Source of the DNA: CAIOSQ01 sp044359885
GTDB lineage: Bacteria > Pseudomonadota > Alphaproteobacteria > CACIAM-22H2
Reading direction: 5' to 3'
DNA length: 30,133 bases
Assembly (NCBI GenBank): GCA_044359885.1
Contig: JBIKLI010000015.1
Location: forward strand, 1-30,133
The notes beneath the pieces were generated by a model. That model did not search any database. It was not told the origin of the DNA and saw only the letters and a program-made list of their open reading frames with translations. A program made the position numbers and the translations under genes. This document shows positions 14,938 to 22,791 of this stretch, one piece after another; within the stretch, counting starts at the first letter, position 1, and each line of letters starts with the position of its first letter.

Positions 14938-15809
14938 GTCCAGCGCCGCCCGTGGCGGCCGCCGTCGGCCTGCCGCCGCTGCGCGACGTCGTCGCCCGGC
15001 ACGGGCTGATGGCGCGAAAATCGCTCGGCCAGCATTTCCTGTTCGACCTCAATCTCACCCGGCGAATCGCCGCTGCGGCGGGCGACCTGAGCGCCGGCAC
15101 CACGATCGAGGTCGGCCCCGGACCGGGAGGCCTCACCCGCGCCCTGCTGGAGGCCGGGGCCGGCAAGGTCGTCGCCATCGAGCGCGATCCGCGGTTCGTG
15201 CCGGCGCTCGAGGAGATCGCGGCCATCCATCCCGGCCGTCTGACCATCGTCGTCGGCGATGCGCTGGCGGTCGACGCCGCATCGCTCGGCCCGCCGCCGC
15301 GCCGGGTCGTCGCCAACCTGCCGTACAATGTCGGGACCCCGCTGCTGCTGGGCTGGCTGGGCCGCCCTGACGTCTTCGTCTCGCTGACCGTGATGCTGCA
15401 GAAGGAAGTGGTCGAGCGGATCGCGGCCGCCCCCGGCGACGCGGCCTACGGACGTCTGTCGGTCGCCGCGCAATGGCGCTGGACCGCGCGGCGCCTTTTC
15501 GACGTGCCTCCGGCCGCGTTCGTCCCGCCGCCGCAGGTCGTTTCCGCCGTGGCCAGCCTCGTTCCGCGCGAAGCCCCGCTCGCGCCGGCCGATCCGGACT
15601 GCCTGGAACGGGTGACGGCGGCGGCGTTCGGCCAGCGCCGCAAGATGCTGCGCGGAGCGCTGCGTTCGCTGGGAGGCGACACGGCAGCGCTGCTCGCGAA
15701 GGCGGGCATCGATCCTCAGAAGCGCGCCGAGACCCTGACGGTCGAGCAGTTCTGCGCGCTCGCCCGCGCCTACGCCGATGCGGCTAATGCCCCTCGCGGA
15801 GCGACTTGA
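14934..15809 (+). CDS. rsmA: 16S rRNA (adenine(1518)-N(6)/adenine(1519)-N(6))-dimethyltransferase
   Basis: 291 aa from a TTG that overlaps the surA stop (TTGA) with GGAA about 8 bases upstream; a GTG at 14952 would give 285 aa and fits the family start equally well. Also called KsgA. It dimethylates two adjacent adenines near the 3' end of 16S rRNA. Evidence: KSLGQHFLFD (29-38), the SAM-binding motif I VGPGPGGLTRALLE (60-73), the acidic ERD loop and the catalytic NLPY (128-131). The C-terminal region has FVPPPQV and FGQRRKMLRGAL. pdxA, usually between surA and rsmA, is absent. The 3' end overlaps the convergent gmk by 26 bases. Confidence 0.95.
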   Translation: MSPAPPVAAAVGLPPLRDVVARHGLMARKSLGQHFLFDLNLTRRIAAAAGDLSAGTTIEVGPGPGGLTRALLEAGAGKVVAIERDPRFVPALEEIAAIHPGRLTIVVGDALAVDAASLGPPPRRVVANLPYNVGTPLLLGWLGRPDVFVSLTVMLQKEVVERIAAAPGDAAYGRLSVAAQWRWTARRLFDVPPAAFVPPPQVVSAVASLVPREAPLAPADPDCLERVTAAAFGQRRKMLRGALRSLGGDTAALLAKAGIDPQKRAETLTVEQFCALARAYADAANAPRGAT

Positions 15810-16422
15810 CGAAATCGCCCAGCCCGATCTGGCGCTCGCGGCGCAACCGCTCTGCCGCCAGGATCGAGATCACGGCCGCGGTGCTCGTTTCTAGATCGTC
15901 GTTGACGAGCACATAGTCGTACTCGGGCCAGTGGCTCATCTCGTCGGCCGCCTTTGCCATCCGGTCGGCGACGACCCGGGCGCTGTCCTGCGCGCGCGAC
16001 CGCAGCCGCCGCTCCAGTTCGCGGTTGGACGGCGGCAGGATGAAGATGGCCACCAGGTCGCGGCCGGCGGTCTGCCTCAGTTGCTGCGTGCCCTGCCAAT
16101 CGATGTCGAAGAGCACATCGAGCCCGGCCTCGAGGCTTGCCTCCACCGGGGCGCGCGGCGTGCCGTAGTAGTTGCCGAAGACCTTGGCATGTTCGAGCAG
16201 TTCGCCGCGGTTCACCATCAGCCCGAACGTCTCCGGATCGACGAAGTGATAGTCGCTGCCGGCCACCTCGCCCGGCCGCTTGGGACGCGTCGTCGCCGAT
16301 ATCGACATCGACAGCGCCGGGTCGCGCGCCAGCAGCGCGCGGGAGATCGACGTCTTTCCCGCCCCGGAGGGCGAAGACAGGACCAGCATGAGCCCGCGGC
16401 GGGCGATCCGGAGCGCCGTCAT
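15784..16422 (-). CDS. gmk: Guanylate kinase
   Basis: 212 aa. Phosphorylates GMP to GDP with ATP. The P-loop SSPSGAGKTS lies at 16-25 with Lys23. The GMP-binding region follows (SISATTRPKRPGEV, DYHFV, YGTPRAPVE), then DVLFDIDWQGTQQL and the lid ELERRLRSRAQDS. The ATG at 16422 has GAGGTG upstream; an ATG at 16446 overlapping yicC would add eight residues. It is the last gene of the fabD-to-gmk run and its 3' end overlaps rsmA. Confidence 0.96.
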   Translation of the reverse strand: MTALRIARRGLMLVLSSPSGAGKTSISRALLARDPALSMSISATTRPKRPGEVAGSDYHFVDPETFGLMVNRGELLEHAKVFGNYYGTPRAPVEASLEAGLDVLFDIDWQGTQQLRQTAGRDLVAIFILPPSNRELERRLRSRAQDSARVVADRMAKAADEMSHWPEYDYVLVNDDLETSTAAVISILAAERLRRERQIGLGDFVKSLREGH

Positions 16423-16435
16423 CGTTGCACCTCGC

Positions 16436-17329
16436 TCACTCGACATTCGCCGCCTGCTCGCGCAGGCGGTCGATCTGGGTCTTGAGCTCGAGCCCGATCC
16501 GCGTGAGCTCCAGATCGGCGGATTTCGAACAAAGCGTGTTCGCCTCGCGGTTGAACTCCTGCGCCAGGAACTCCAGCTTGCGCCCTGCGCCGGCGGGCGA
16601 GGCCAGAAGATCGCGGGCCTGCGCGACATGGGCGTCGAGCCGCGCCAGTTCTTCGGCGACATCCGCCTTGACGGCGAGCAGGGCGGCCTCCTGAGCCAGC
16701 CGCTCGGCGGACAGCGCCGGCGAGGCGCCGGCAAGATCGGCCACTTGCTGCATCAGCCGCGCGCGCAGGGCGGCGGGCTGGATGGCGGCAATGCCACGCG
16801 CGGCGGTCGCGAGCGTCGCGATCGCGTCCAGCGTCTCGGACAGGACGGCAGCGAGGCGCGCCCCCTCCGCGACGCGCACCGACGCCAGCGCGGCGAGCGC
16901 CGTGTCGAGCGTCTCGAGCAGCGCGGCGTCGAAGGCGGGACCGGTCTGCTCGAAATCCATGGCGCCGCGCTCGGCGACGTCGACCACGCCACGAAGGGCG
17001 AGCAGTCCTTCGACGCGTGGCGGCGCCAGCCCGTGCACCGCCTGCAGTTCAGCCGCCAGTTCGAGATAGGCCGCCAGCCGGGCGCGGTCGACGCGCAATT
17101 CGCCGGGTCCGCCCAAAGGCTCCACGGCCAGCGACAGCGCGACGCTGCCGCGCTGGAAGCGCGCGGCGGCCAGCGCACGGACCCGCTGGTCGACGCGATC
17201 GAGCCCGGTCGGCAGCCGCAGCCGCAGGTCGAGACCCCGGCCGTTCACGCTGCGCGCCTCCCAGGCCCAGCGCCAGCCGGACCCCGCGCCTGTCGCGCGC
17301 GCAAACCCGGTCATGCTCGATATCGCCAA
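16436..17329 (-). CDS. yicC: YicC family endoribonuclease
   Basis: 297 aa. The family has an N-terminal YicC domain beginning SMTGFARA (here residues 5-12) and a C-terminal DUF1732 domain ending CSKSADLELTRIGLELKTQIDRLREQ. E. coli YicC has been described as an endoribonuclease acting in RNA turnover. The start is read as TTG at 17329 because AGGAAAGG lies about 9 bases before it; the ATG at 17314 has no ribosome site. It stands between mltG and gmk, as usual in Alphaproteobacteria. The stop is 13 bases before the gmk ATG. Confidence 0.93.
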   Translation of the reverse strand: MAISSMTGFARATGAGSGWRWAWEARSVNGRGLDLRLRLPTGLDRVDQRVRALAAARFQRGSVALSLAVEPLGGPGELRVDRARLAAYLELAAELQAVHGLAPPRVEGLLALRGVVDVAERGAMDFEQTGPAFDAALLETLDTALAALASVRVAEGARLAAVLSETLDAIATLATAARGIAAIQPAALRARLMQQVADLAGASPALSAERLAQEAALLAVKADVAEELARLDAHVAQARDLLASPAGAGRKLEFLAQEFNREANTLCSKSADLELTRIGLELKTQIDRLREQAANVE

Positions 17330-17410
17330 GATCGGCCGCCTTTCCTGGAACGTCGCGAATCGCCGACGCGGGACTATAGGGGGCGGCGGCGGCGCAATGA
17401 ACCTTGGACC

Positions 17411-17440
17411 GGCGCACCGGGCGGGTGGGCCCGGTGCGCC
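17411..17440 (-). terminator. Hairpin downstream of mltG
   Basis: A perfect 12-bp stem (GGCGCACCGGGC at 17411-17422 with its complement at 17429-17440) and a 6-base loop begin one base beyond the mltG stop codon. There is no T-run. It may be a weak terminator or an mRNA-stabilising stem at the end of the fabF-mltG part, ahead of yicC-gmk. Confidence 0.5.
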
Positions 17441-17441
17441 G

Positions 17442-18428
17442 TCAGTTCCGGACCGTGCCGCGCTGTCGCTCGATCGCCCGGTAGCGTTCGACGTTTCGAT
17501 TATGCTCGGCCAGCGTCCGGGCGAAGAGATGGCCGCCGCTGCCGTCCGCCACGAAATAGAGTTCGTCGGTCTGCGCCGGACGCAAGACCGCCTCGATCGA
17601 GGCGCGACCGGGATTGGCGATCGGGCTGGGCGGCAGGCCGTCGATCAGATAGGTGTTCCAGGCATGCGGGGTTTCGAGATCCGCGCGGGTGATCGGCCGG
17701 TCGAGCGGGCCCGCCCCCTCGTTGATGCCGTAGACCACGGTCGGATCCGCCTGAAGCCGCATCCCGCGGCGCAGCCGGTTGAGATAGACGGCGGCGACCC
17801 GTGGCCGCTCCTCGGGCAGCGCCGTCTCCTTCTCGACGATCGATGCCAGGATCAACGCTTCCTGGGGCGTCTTCAGCGGCAACCCCGGCGTGCGCTGACG
17901 CCATGATTCCTGCAGCAGACGAGTCATCGCCTGGCGCTGGCGCTCGACGAACCGGTCGCGCGAATCGCCCCAGCTGTAGAACCAGGTATCGGGCATCAGC
18001 GAGCCTTCCGGTCGCGGCGAGATCTCCCCCTCCAGTCCCTCTGCGCGGGCGATGAGTTGCATGACCTGACGGTTGGTCAGTCCCTCGGGGATGGTCAGAC
18101 GACGCTGGATGGTGCGGCCGAGAACGATCAGTTCGGCGACCTGCTGCGGGCTCGCGCGCGCCGGAAACTCGAACTCGCCCCATTTGAACTGGCGATGGTT
18201 CCCGTCGACCGTCGCGCCGATGGCGAAGATCCGCGGTTCGCCGATCAGACCGGCTTCCGCCAGACGCCGCGCGATCTCTTCGAGCCCGGCTCCCCGCGGG
18301 ATCACCACCGTCACCGGGCCGGCAGCCGGCCCAGGCGCCGTATATCGCTGCCAGATCAGTCCGCCGGCGAGCGCGCCTCCGACGACAAGCAACAGAAGAC
18401 AGACGAGGATACGGCCGATCATGCGCAT
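17442..18428 (-). CDS. mltG: Endolytic murein transglycosylase MltG
   Basis: 328 aa. Inner-membrane lytic transglycosylase that cuts nascent glycan strands and so sets their length. An N-terminal membrane helix (GRILVCLLLLVVGGALAGGL, 5-24) is followed by a LysM-like part (PRGAGLEEIARRLAEAGLI, 44-62). The YceG catalytic domain includes IPEGLT (113-118), EGSLMPDTWFY (141-151) and LASIVEKET (194-202), whose conserved Glu199 is the expected catalytic acid, then RLRRGMRLQADPTVVYG and TYLIDGLPPSPIANPG. A GAGGA at the fabF stop serves as ribosome site; the gap to fabF is 12 bases. Confidence 0.96.
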   Translation of the reverse strand: MRMIGRILVCLLLLVVGGALAGGLIWQRYTAPGPAAGPVTVVIPRGAGLEEIARRLAEAGLIGEPRIFAIGATVDGNHRQFKWGEFEFPARASPQQVAELIVLGRTIQRRLTIPEGLTNRQVMQLIARAEGLEGEISPRPEGSLMPDTWFYSWGDSRDRFVERQRQAMTRLLQESWRQRTPGLPLKTPQEALILASIVEKETALPEERPRVAAVYLNRLRRGMRLQADPTVVYGINEGAGPLDRPITRADLETPHAWNTYLIDGLPPSPIANPGRASIEAVLRPAQTDELYFVADGSGGHLFARTLAEHNRNVERYRAIERQRGTVRN

Positions 18429-18440
18429 CGGCAGGCGTCC

Positions 18441-19703
18441 TCAGGCGAAGCGGGACAGGACGATGCTCGCGTTTGTTCCGCCGAAGCCGAAGGAATTCGA
18501 GAGCACATGCTGGATCCGGCGCGCCTTCGCCCGATGGGGGACGAGGTCGATGTCGCAACCCGGCGAGGGATCGTCGAGGTTCAGCGTCGGCGGCGCCACC
18601 TGATCGCGCAGCGCAAGGATGCAGAAGATCGCCTCGACGCTGCCGGCAGCGCCGAGAAGATGTCCGATCGCGGATTTCGTCGACGACATCGACAGCGAAT
18701 GGGCGTGCGCGCCGAACAGTCGCTTGACGGCCCCCAGTTCGATCTCGTCGCCGAGCGGCGTCGACGTCCCATGGGCGTTGATGTAGTCGATCGCCTCGAC
18801 GGCCAAGCCGGCGCGCCGCAGCGCGTTGCGCATCGACCGGAACCCGCCATTGCCGTCCTCGGGCGGGGCCGTGATGTGATGAGCGTCGCCCGAAAGGCCG
18901 TAGCCGGTGACCTCGGCATAGATCCGGGCCCCGCGCCGCTTCGCATGCTCCAGTTCCTCGAGCACCACGATCCCCGCGCCCTCGCCCATGACGAACCCGT
19001 CGCGCCCCTTGTCCCAGGGGCGCGAGGCGCGCTGGGGCGTGTCGTTGTAGCCGGTCGACAGCGCACGCGCCGCGGCGAAGCCGGCGATGCCCAGGCGCGA
19101 GACCGCCGCTTCGGCCGAGCCGGCGACCATCACGTCGGCATCGTCGAAAGCGATGAGCCGGGCGGCGTCGCCGATCGCATGGACACCGGTCGAACAGGCG
19201 GTGACCGCGGAATGGTTGGGTCCCTTGAACCCGTTCCGGATCGAGACGTGGCCGGAAACCAGATTGATCAGCGCCGCCGGGATGAAGAACGGGCTGAGGC
19301 GCCGCGGTCCCTTCTCCTTCAGCGTGATCGACCCCTCATAGATCGTCTGCAGGCCCCCGATCCCGGAACCGATCATCACGCCGGTCCGTTCGCGCGCCTC
19401 GTCATCCGGCGGCGACCAGCCCGAGTCGCGGATCGCCATTTCGGCCGCGGCGATCCCGTAGACGATGAACTCGTCCATCTTGCGCTGGTCCTTGGGCGGG
19501 AGCCAGTCGTCGGCGTTGAACCGGCCCTCGGCCCCCTCGCCGCGCGGCACCTGCCCGGCGACCTTCGACGGCAGATCGGAGACGTCGAAGCTCTGGATGG
19601 CGCCCAGGCCCGATTCGCCCGCGATCAGGCGCCGCCAAGTCGGCTCCACGCCGCAACCCAGCGGCGTGACCAGACCCAGACCGGTAACGACTACCCTTCG
19701 CAT
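18441..19703 (-). CDS. fabF: Beta-ketoacyl-ACP synthase II
   Basis: 420 aa. Elongating condensing enzyme of type II fatty-acid synthesis (malonyl-ACP plus acyl-ACP). The Cys-His-His triad is complete: C170 in TACSTGVHAIGDA, H311 in NAHGTSTPLGD and H348 in KSAIGHLLGAAG, with the conserved K343. A GGAGAGGG ribosome site precedes the ATG. It is 52 bases downstream of acpP and 12 bases upstream of mltG, the standard alphaproteobacterial order. Confidence 0.98.
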   Translation of the reverse strand: MRRVVVTGLGLVTPLGCGVEPTWRRLIAGESGLGAIQSFDVSDLPSKVAGQVPRGEGAEGRFNADDWLPPKDQRKMDEFIVYGIAAAEMAIRDSGWSPPDDEARERTGVMIGSGIGGLQTIYEGSITLKEKGPRRLSPFFIPAALINLVSGHVSIRNGFKGPNHSAVTACSTGVHAIGDAARLIAFDDADVMVAGSAEAAVSRLGIAGFAAARALSTGYNDTPQRASRPWDKGRDGFVMGEGAGIVVLEELEHAKRRGARIYAEVTGYGLSGDAHHITAPPEDGNGGFRSMRNALRRAGLAVEAIDYINAHGTSTPLGDEIELGAVKRLFGAHAHSLSMSSTKSAIGHLLGAAGSVEAIFCILALRDQVAPPTLNLDDPSPGCDIDLVPHRAKARRIQHVLSNSFGFGGTNASIVLSRFA

Positions 19704-19755
19704 TCAGCCCTCTCCCAAGTCATCGGGGGACTTCGGCCGGACGCGGCGGCCGGCT

Positions 19756-19989
19756 TCACTTATGGGATTCGATGAAGGCGATCGCATCCTTGACCGTCGC
19801 GATCTTCTCGGCGGCGTCGTCGGGGATCTCGCAGCCGAATTCCTCCTCGAAAGCCATCACCAGCTCGACCGTGTCGAGGCTGTCGGCACCGAGGTCGTCC
19901 ACGAACGAGGCGTTCTCCGTCACCTTCGCTTCGTCGACGCCGAGATGCTCGACGACGATCTTCTTAACCCGCTCAGCGATATCGCTCAT
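19756..19989 (-). CDS. acpP: Acyl carrier protein
   Basis: 77 aa, acidic. Carries acyl chains on a 4'-phosphopantetheine attached to Ser37 in the signature GADSLDTVEL (34-43). The ATG at 19989 (MSDIAERVKK) is chosen because AAGG lies 8 bases upstream; a GTG three codons earlier is the only alternative. The body (helices I-IV, EEEFGCEIPDDAAEKI) is typical. It is expected to be highly expressed, from a promoter in the 187 bases before it and by read-through from fabD-fabG. Confidence 0.98.
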   Translation of the reverse strand: MSDIAERVKKIVVEHLGVDEAKVTENASFVDDLGADSLDTVELVMAFEEEFGCEIPDDAAEKIATVKDAIAFIESHK

Positions 19990-20176
19990 TTCGTTCACCT
20001 TTCAAGCTGGATGATGTCGACCCGACCGGCCCCCGTACCGGCGCTGCCCGGACCGGATGTCGGGCACCTGCGGAATCCTGCCTTTGGCCGCGTCGCCGCG
20101 GCGGTTTCGTTAGCACAATCGCGCGGCAGCTTGCCAGCGCCCCGGGCGCGTTCGCCCTTCTCCCCTGGCCATGGCC
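19990..20176 (-). promoter_or_regulatory. acpP upstream region
   Basis: 187 bases between fabG and acpP, long for this compact run, so probably an acpP promoter and leader. I found no clear -35/-10 pair. A short inverted repeat (TGCCCG at 20045-20050, CGGGCA at 20061-20066) lies in the part nearer acpP. Confidence 0.35.
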
Positions 20177-20914
20177 TCAGATCATCGCCATCCCGCCATT
20201 GACATGGAGGGTCTGGCCGGTCACGTAGGCTGCCTCGTCGGACGCGAGATAGACGACCGCCGCGGCGACGTCGCCGGCCTGGCCCAGCCGTCCGGCCGGG
20301 ATCGACTGCAGGAGCCGCTCGCGCTGCGCCGGTGCCAGCGCGTCGGTCATCGGGGTGGCGATGAAGCCCGGGGCCACGCAGTTGACGGTGATGTTGCGCG
20401 ACGCCAGCTCCTGGGCCAGCGCCTTCGACATCCCGATCATGCCGGCCTTTGCCGCCGCGTAATTGGCCTGGCCGGGATTGCCCGTCACCCCGACGATCGA
20501 CGTGATGCCGATGATCCGGCCCCAGCGCCGCTTCATCATCCCGCGCATCGCCGCCCGCGCGAGGCGGAACCCTGCCGACAGATCGACGTCGATCACCTTC
20601 TGCCAGTCCTCGTCCTTCATCCGCATCGCCAGGCCGTCGCGCGTCAGGCCGGCGTTGTTCACGAGGATGTCGACCTGTCCGAGCGCCTTGTCGGCCTCGG
20701 CGACGATGCGGTCGGTGGCCGCGGGGTCACCGAGATCGCCGGCGACGACGCAGGCGTTGCCGCCGATCTCGGCGCGCAAGGCTTCCAGCGCCTCCATACG
20801 GGTTCCGGACAGGGCGACCCGCGCGCCCCGAGCCGCGAGTGCGCGCGCGATGGCGCCGCCGATGCCGCCCGATGCGCCCGTGACCAGGGCCGTGCGCGTA
20901 GCCAGATCGAACAT
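20177..20914 (-). CDS. fabG: 3-oxoacyl-ACP reductase
   Basis: 245 aa short-chain dehydrogenase that reduces 3-oxoacyl-ACP with NADPH. Evidence: cofactor motif TGASGGIG (12-19), NNAG (86-89), catalytic Ser139, Tyr152 and Lys156 in the YxxxK motif (NYAAAKAG), and the FabG-typical VNCVAPGFIATPMT and C-terminal VTGQTLHVNGGMAM. The ATG at 20914 has GAGGAG about 10 bases upstream. It starts 17 bases after fabD ends; its place between fabD and acpP fixes the identification among many SDR look-alikes. Confidence 0.97.
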   Translation of the reverse strand: MFDLATRTALVTGASGGIGGAIARALAARGARVALSGTRMEALEALRAEIGGNACVVAGDLGDPAATDRIVAEADKALGQVDILVNNAGLTRDGLAMRMKDEDWQKVIDVDLSAGFRLARAAMRGMMKRRWGRIIGITSIVGVTGNPGQANYAAAKAGMIGMSKALAQELASRNITVNCVAPGFIATPMTDALAPAQRERLLQSIPAGRLGQAGDVAAAVVYLASDEAAYVTGQTLHVNGGMAMI

Positions 20915-20931
20915 GGGGGTTCCGCTCCTCT

Positions 20932-21873
20932 TCAGACCGATTTGGCGAAAGCTTCGATGTCGGCAGGCGCGCCGAGCGCCAGCGCCGCCATGTCGGGCTC
21001 GATGCGCCGGGCGAGGCCGGTCAGGACCTTGCCGGCCCCGCATTCGACCAGCGTCGTGACGCCGAGCGCGCGCATGGCGGTCACGCTCTCGCGCCAGCGC
21101 ACCAGCCCCACGACCTGCCGCACCAGCAGCTCGCGGATCGCCGCCGGGTCGTTGACCGGCGCCGCCGTGACGTTGGCCACCAGGGGAATCCGCGGCGGCG
21201 CGATCGGTGCGGCCGCCAGCGCCTCGGCCATCGCGTCGGCCGCGGGTCGCATCAGCGCGCAGTGGAAGGGGGCCGAGACCGGAAGCATGATGGCACGCTT
21301 GGCGCCCCTGCCCTTGCCGATCTCGACGGCCCGCTCGACCGCCGCGCTGGTTCCGCTGACGACCACCTGTCCCGGCGCATTGTCGTTGGCGCAGTCGCAG
21401 ATTTCGCCCTGGGCGGCATCGCGCGCGACGTCCTGGGCGGCCGTCAGGTCCAGCCCCAGAAGCGCCGCCATCGCCCCGGTCCCGACGGGAACCGCCTTCT
21501 GCATCGCCTCGCCGCGCAGGCGCAGCAGCCGGGCGGCTTGCGAAAGTTCGAGGGCGCCGGCCGCCGCGAGTGCCGAATACTCGCCCAGCGAGTGGCCGGC
21601 GACATGCGAGGCCAGCTGCGGCAGCTCGAGGCGGAACTCGCGCTCGATCACCCGCACGACCGCCAGCGAAACCGCCATCAGCGCCGGCTGGGCATTCGCG
21701 GTCAGCGTCAGATCGGCCTCGGGCCCCTCGAAGATCAGCTTCGACAGGTTCTGGCGCAGCGCTTCGTCGACTTCCTCGAAGACCTCGCGTGCCGAAGCGA
21801 AGGCCTCGGCAAGCGGCCGGCCCATGCCGACGGCCTGGGATCCCTGGCCGGGAAACACGAACGCGCGGGTCAT
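20932..21873 (-). CDS. fabD: Malonyl-CoA--ACP transacylase
   Basis: 313 aa. Loads malonate from CoA onto ACP. Begins FVFPGQGSQAVGMG (5-18). The nucleophile Ser95 lies in GHSLGEYSALAAAG (93-106), with the catalytic His204 in SAPFHCALM and the conserved Gln10 of PGQGSQ. GAGGGAG precedes the ATG. It is first in the fabD-fabG-acpP-fabF-mltG-yicC-gmk run, with a possible promoter just upstream. Confidence 0.97.
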   Translation of the reverse strand: MTRAFVFPGQGSQAVGMGRPLAEAFASAREVFEEVDEALRQNLSKLIFEGPEADLTLTANAQPALMAVSLAVVRVIEREFRLELPQLASHVAGHSLGEYSALAAAGALELSQAARLLRLRGEAMQKAVPVGTGAMAALLGLDLTAAQDVARDAAQGEICDCANDNAPGQVVVSGTSAAVERAVEIGKGRGAKRAIMLPVSAPFHCALMRPAADAMAEALAAAPIAPPRIPLVANVTAAPVNDPAAIRELLVRQVVGLVRWRESVTAMRALGVTTLVECGAGKVLTGLARRIEPDMAALALGAPADIEAFAKSV

Positions 21874-21901
21874 GGCTCGACTCCCTCAGGACGGGGTAGC
21901 C

Positions 21902-21930
21902 CGGTTACGTCCCGGCCCCGGCGCTGTCAA
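21902..21930 (-). promoter_or_regulatory. Candidate fabD promoter
   Basis: A perfect -35 TTGACA on the minus strand (21930-21925), a 17-base spacer and a poor -10, TAACCG (21907-21902). It lies in the 93-base gap between the end of the ABC operon and fabD, and would start transcription about 20 bases before the ATG. No hairpin terminator for the ABC operon is seen in the gap. Confidence 0.4.
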
Positions 21931-21966
21931 CTGCCCGTTCCGGCCCGTTGCAGGCGGCCCTGTGCC

Positions 21967-22791
21967 TTACCCTGCGCCCAGGCGTGCCTGCAGCAGCCGC
22001 CCCGCCACCATGACCGCGAAGGCCGAGGCGAGCAGGAACAGGCCCGGCCAGAGCGAGATCCACCACGCCACCAGGATGAAGTTCTTGCCCTGCTCCAGGA
22101 TCGCGCCCCAGTCGGGCGTCGGTGGGGCCACCCCAAGCCCGAGGAACCCGAGCGCTGCCTCGATCTGCAGGGCGAGCGGGAACAGGATCACGTATTGCAG
22201 AAGCACCAACGGCAGGACATTCGGCAGGACCTGGCGGAAGAGGATGCTCGTCTCGCCGAAGCCCAGCGTGCGCGCCGCCTCGACATAGGTGCGGCGGCTT
22301 TCGGCGAGCGCCCCCGACCGGGCGATCCTGAAGAACACCGGCAGATAGACGATGGCGAGGGCCAGCACGAGATTGCCGGCGCCGGGGCCGAGGATGCCGG
22401 TGATCACGACGCCGGCGATGATCGGCGGGAAGGTCAGGACGACGTCGACCAGACGCGCCGCCGCGAGATCGAAGGCGCCGCCGACGAAGCCGGCGACCAG
22501 CCCCAGCGTCCCGCCGACCACCGCGGACAGCAGCAGCGCGCCGGCGACCAGCCCCAGCGTGATGCGCGTGGCATGCACGACGCGCGCGAACAGATCCCGG
22601 CCGACATCGTCGGTCCCGAACCAGTGCGCGGCCGAGGGCGGGCGAAGCGCCCGCGACGGATCCACCGCGTAGGGCGATTGCGGCGCGATCAGTTCGGGGG
22701 CGAGGATGAGCGCGCCGAAAATGGCGAGCAGAAGCATGCTGAGGCGCTGCAGGGACGTCGTGCCGCGCAGCAGGCCGGCGAGACCGGTCAT
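21967..22791 (-). CDS. ABC transporter permease, DppC/OppC type
   Basis: 274 aa inner-membrane permease of a peptide/nickel/opine-class importer. The N-terminal family segment is present (LAPELIAPQSPY, then HWFGTDDVGRDLFARVVHATR, about 57-77). The ABC-facing EAA loop YVEAARTLGFGETSILFRQV is followed by LPNVLPLVLLQ. Five or six hydrophobic helices, and the C-terminal APPTPDWGAIL motif. Its ATG overlaps the stop of the DppB-type gene by 4 bases. It is the last gene of the accessory operon. Confidence 0.93.
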   Translation of the reverse strand: MTGLAGLLRGTTSLQRLSMLLLAIFGALILAPELIAPQSPYAVDPSRALRPPSAAHWFGTDDVGRDLFARVVHATRITLGLVAGALLLSAVVGGTLGLVAGFVGGAFDLAAARLVDVVLTFPPIIAGVVITGILGPGAGNLVLALAIVYLPVFFRIARSGALAESRRTYVEAARTLGFGETSILFRQVLPNVLPLVLLQYVILFPLALQIEAALGFLGLGVAPPTPDWGAILEQGKNFILVAWWISLWPGLFLLASAFAVMVAGRLLQARLGAG

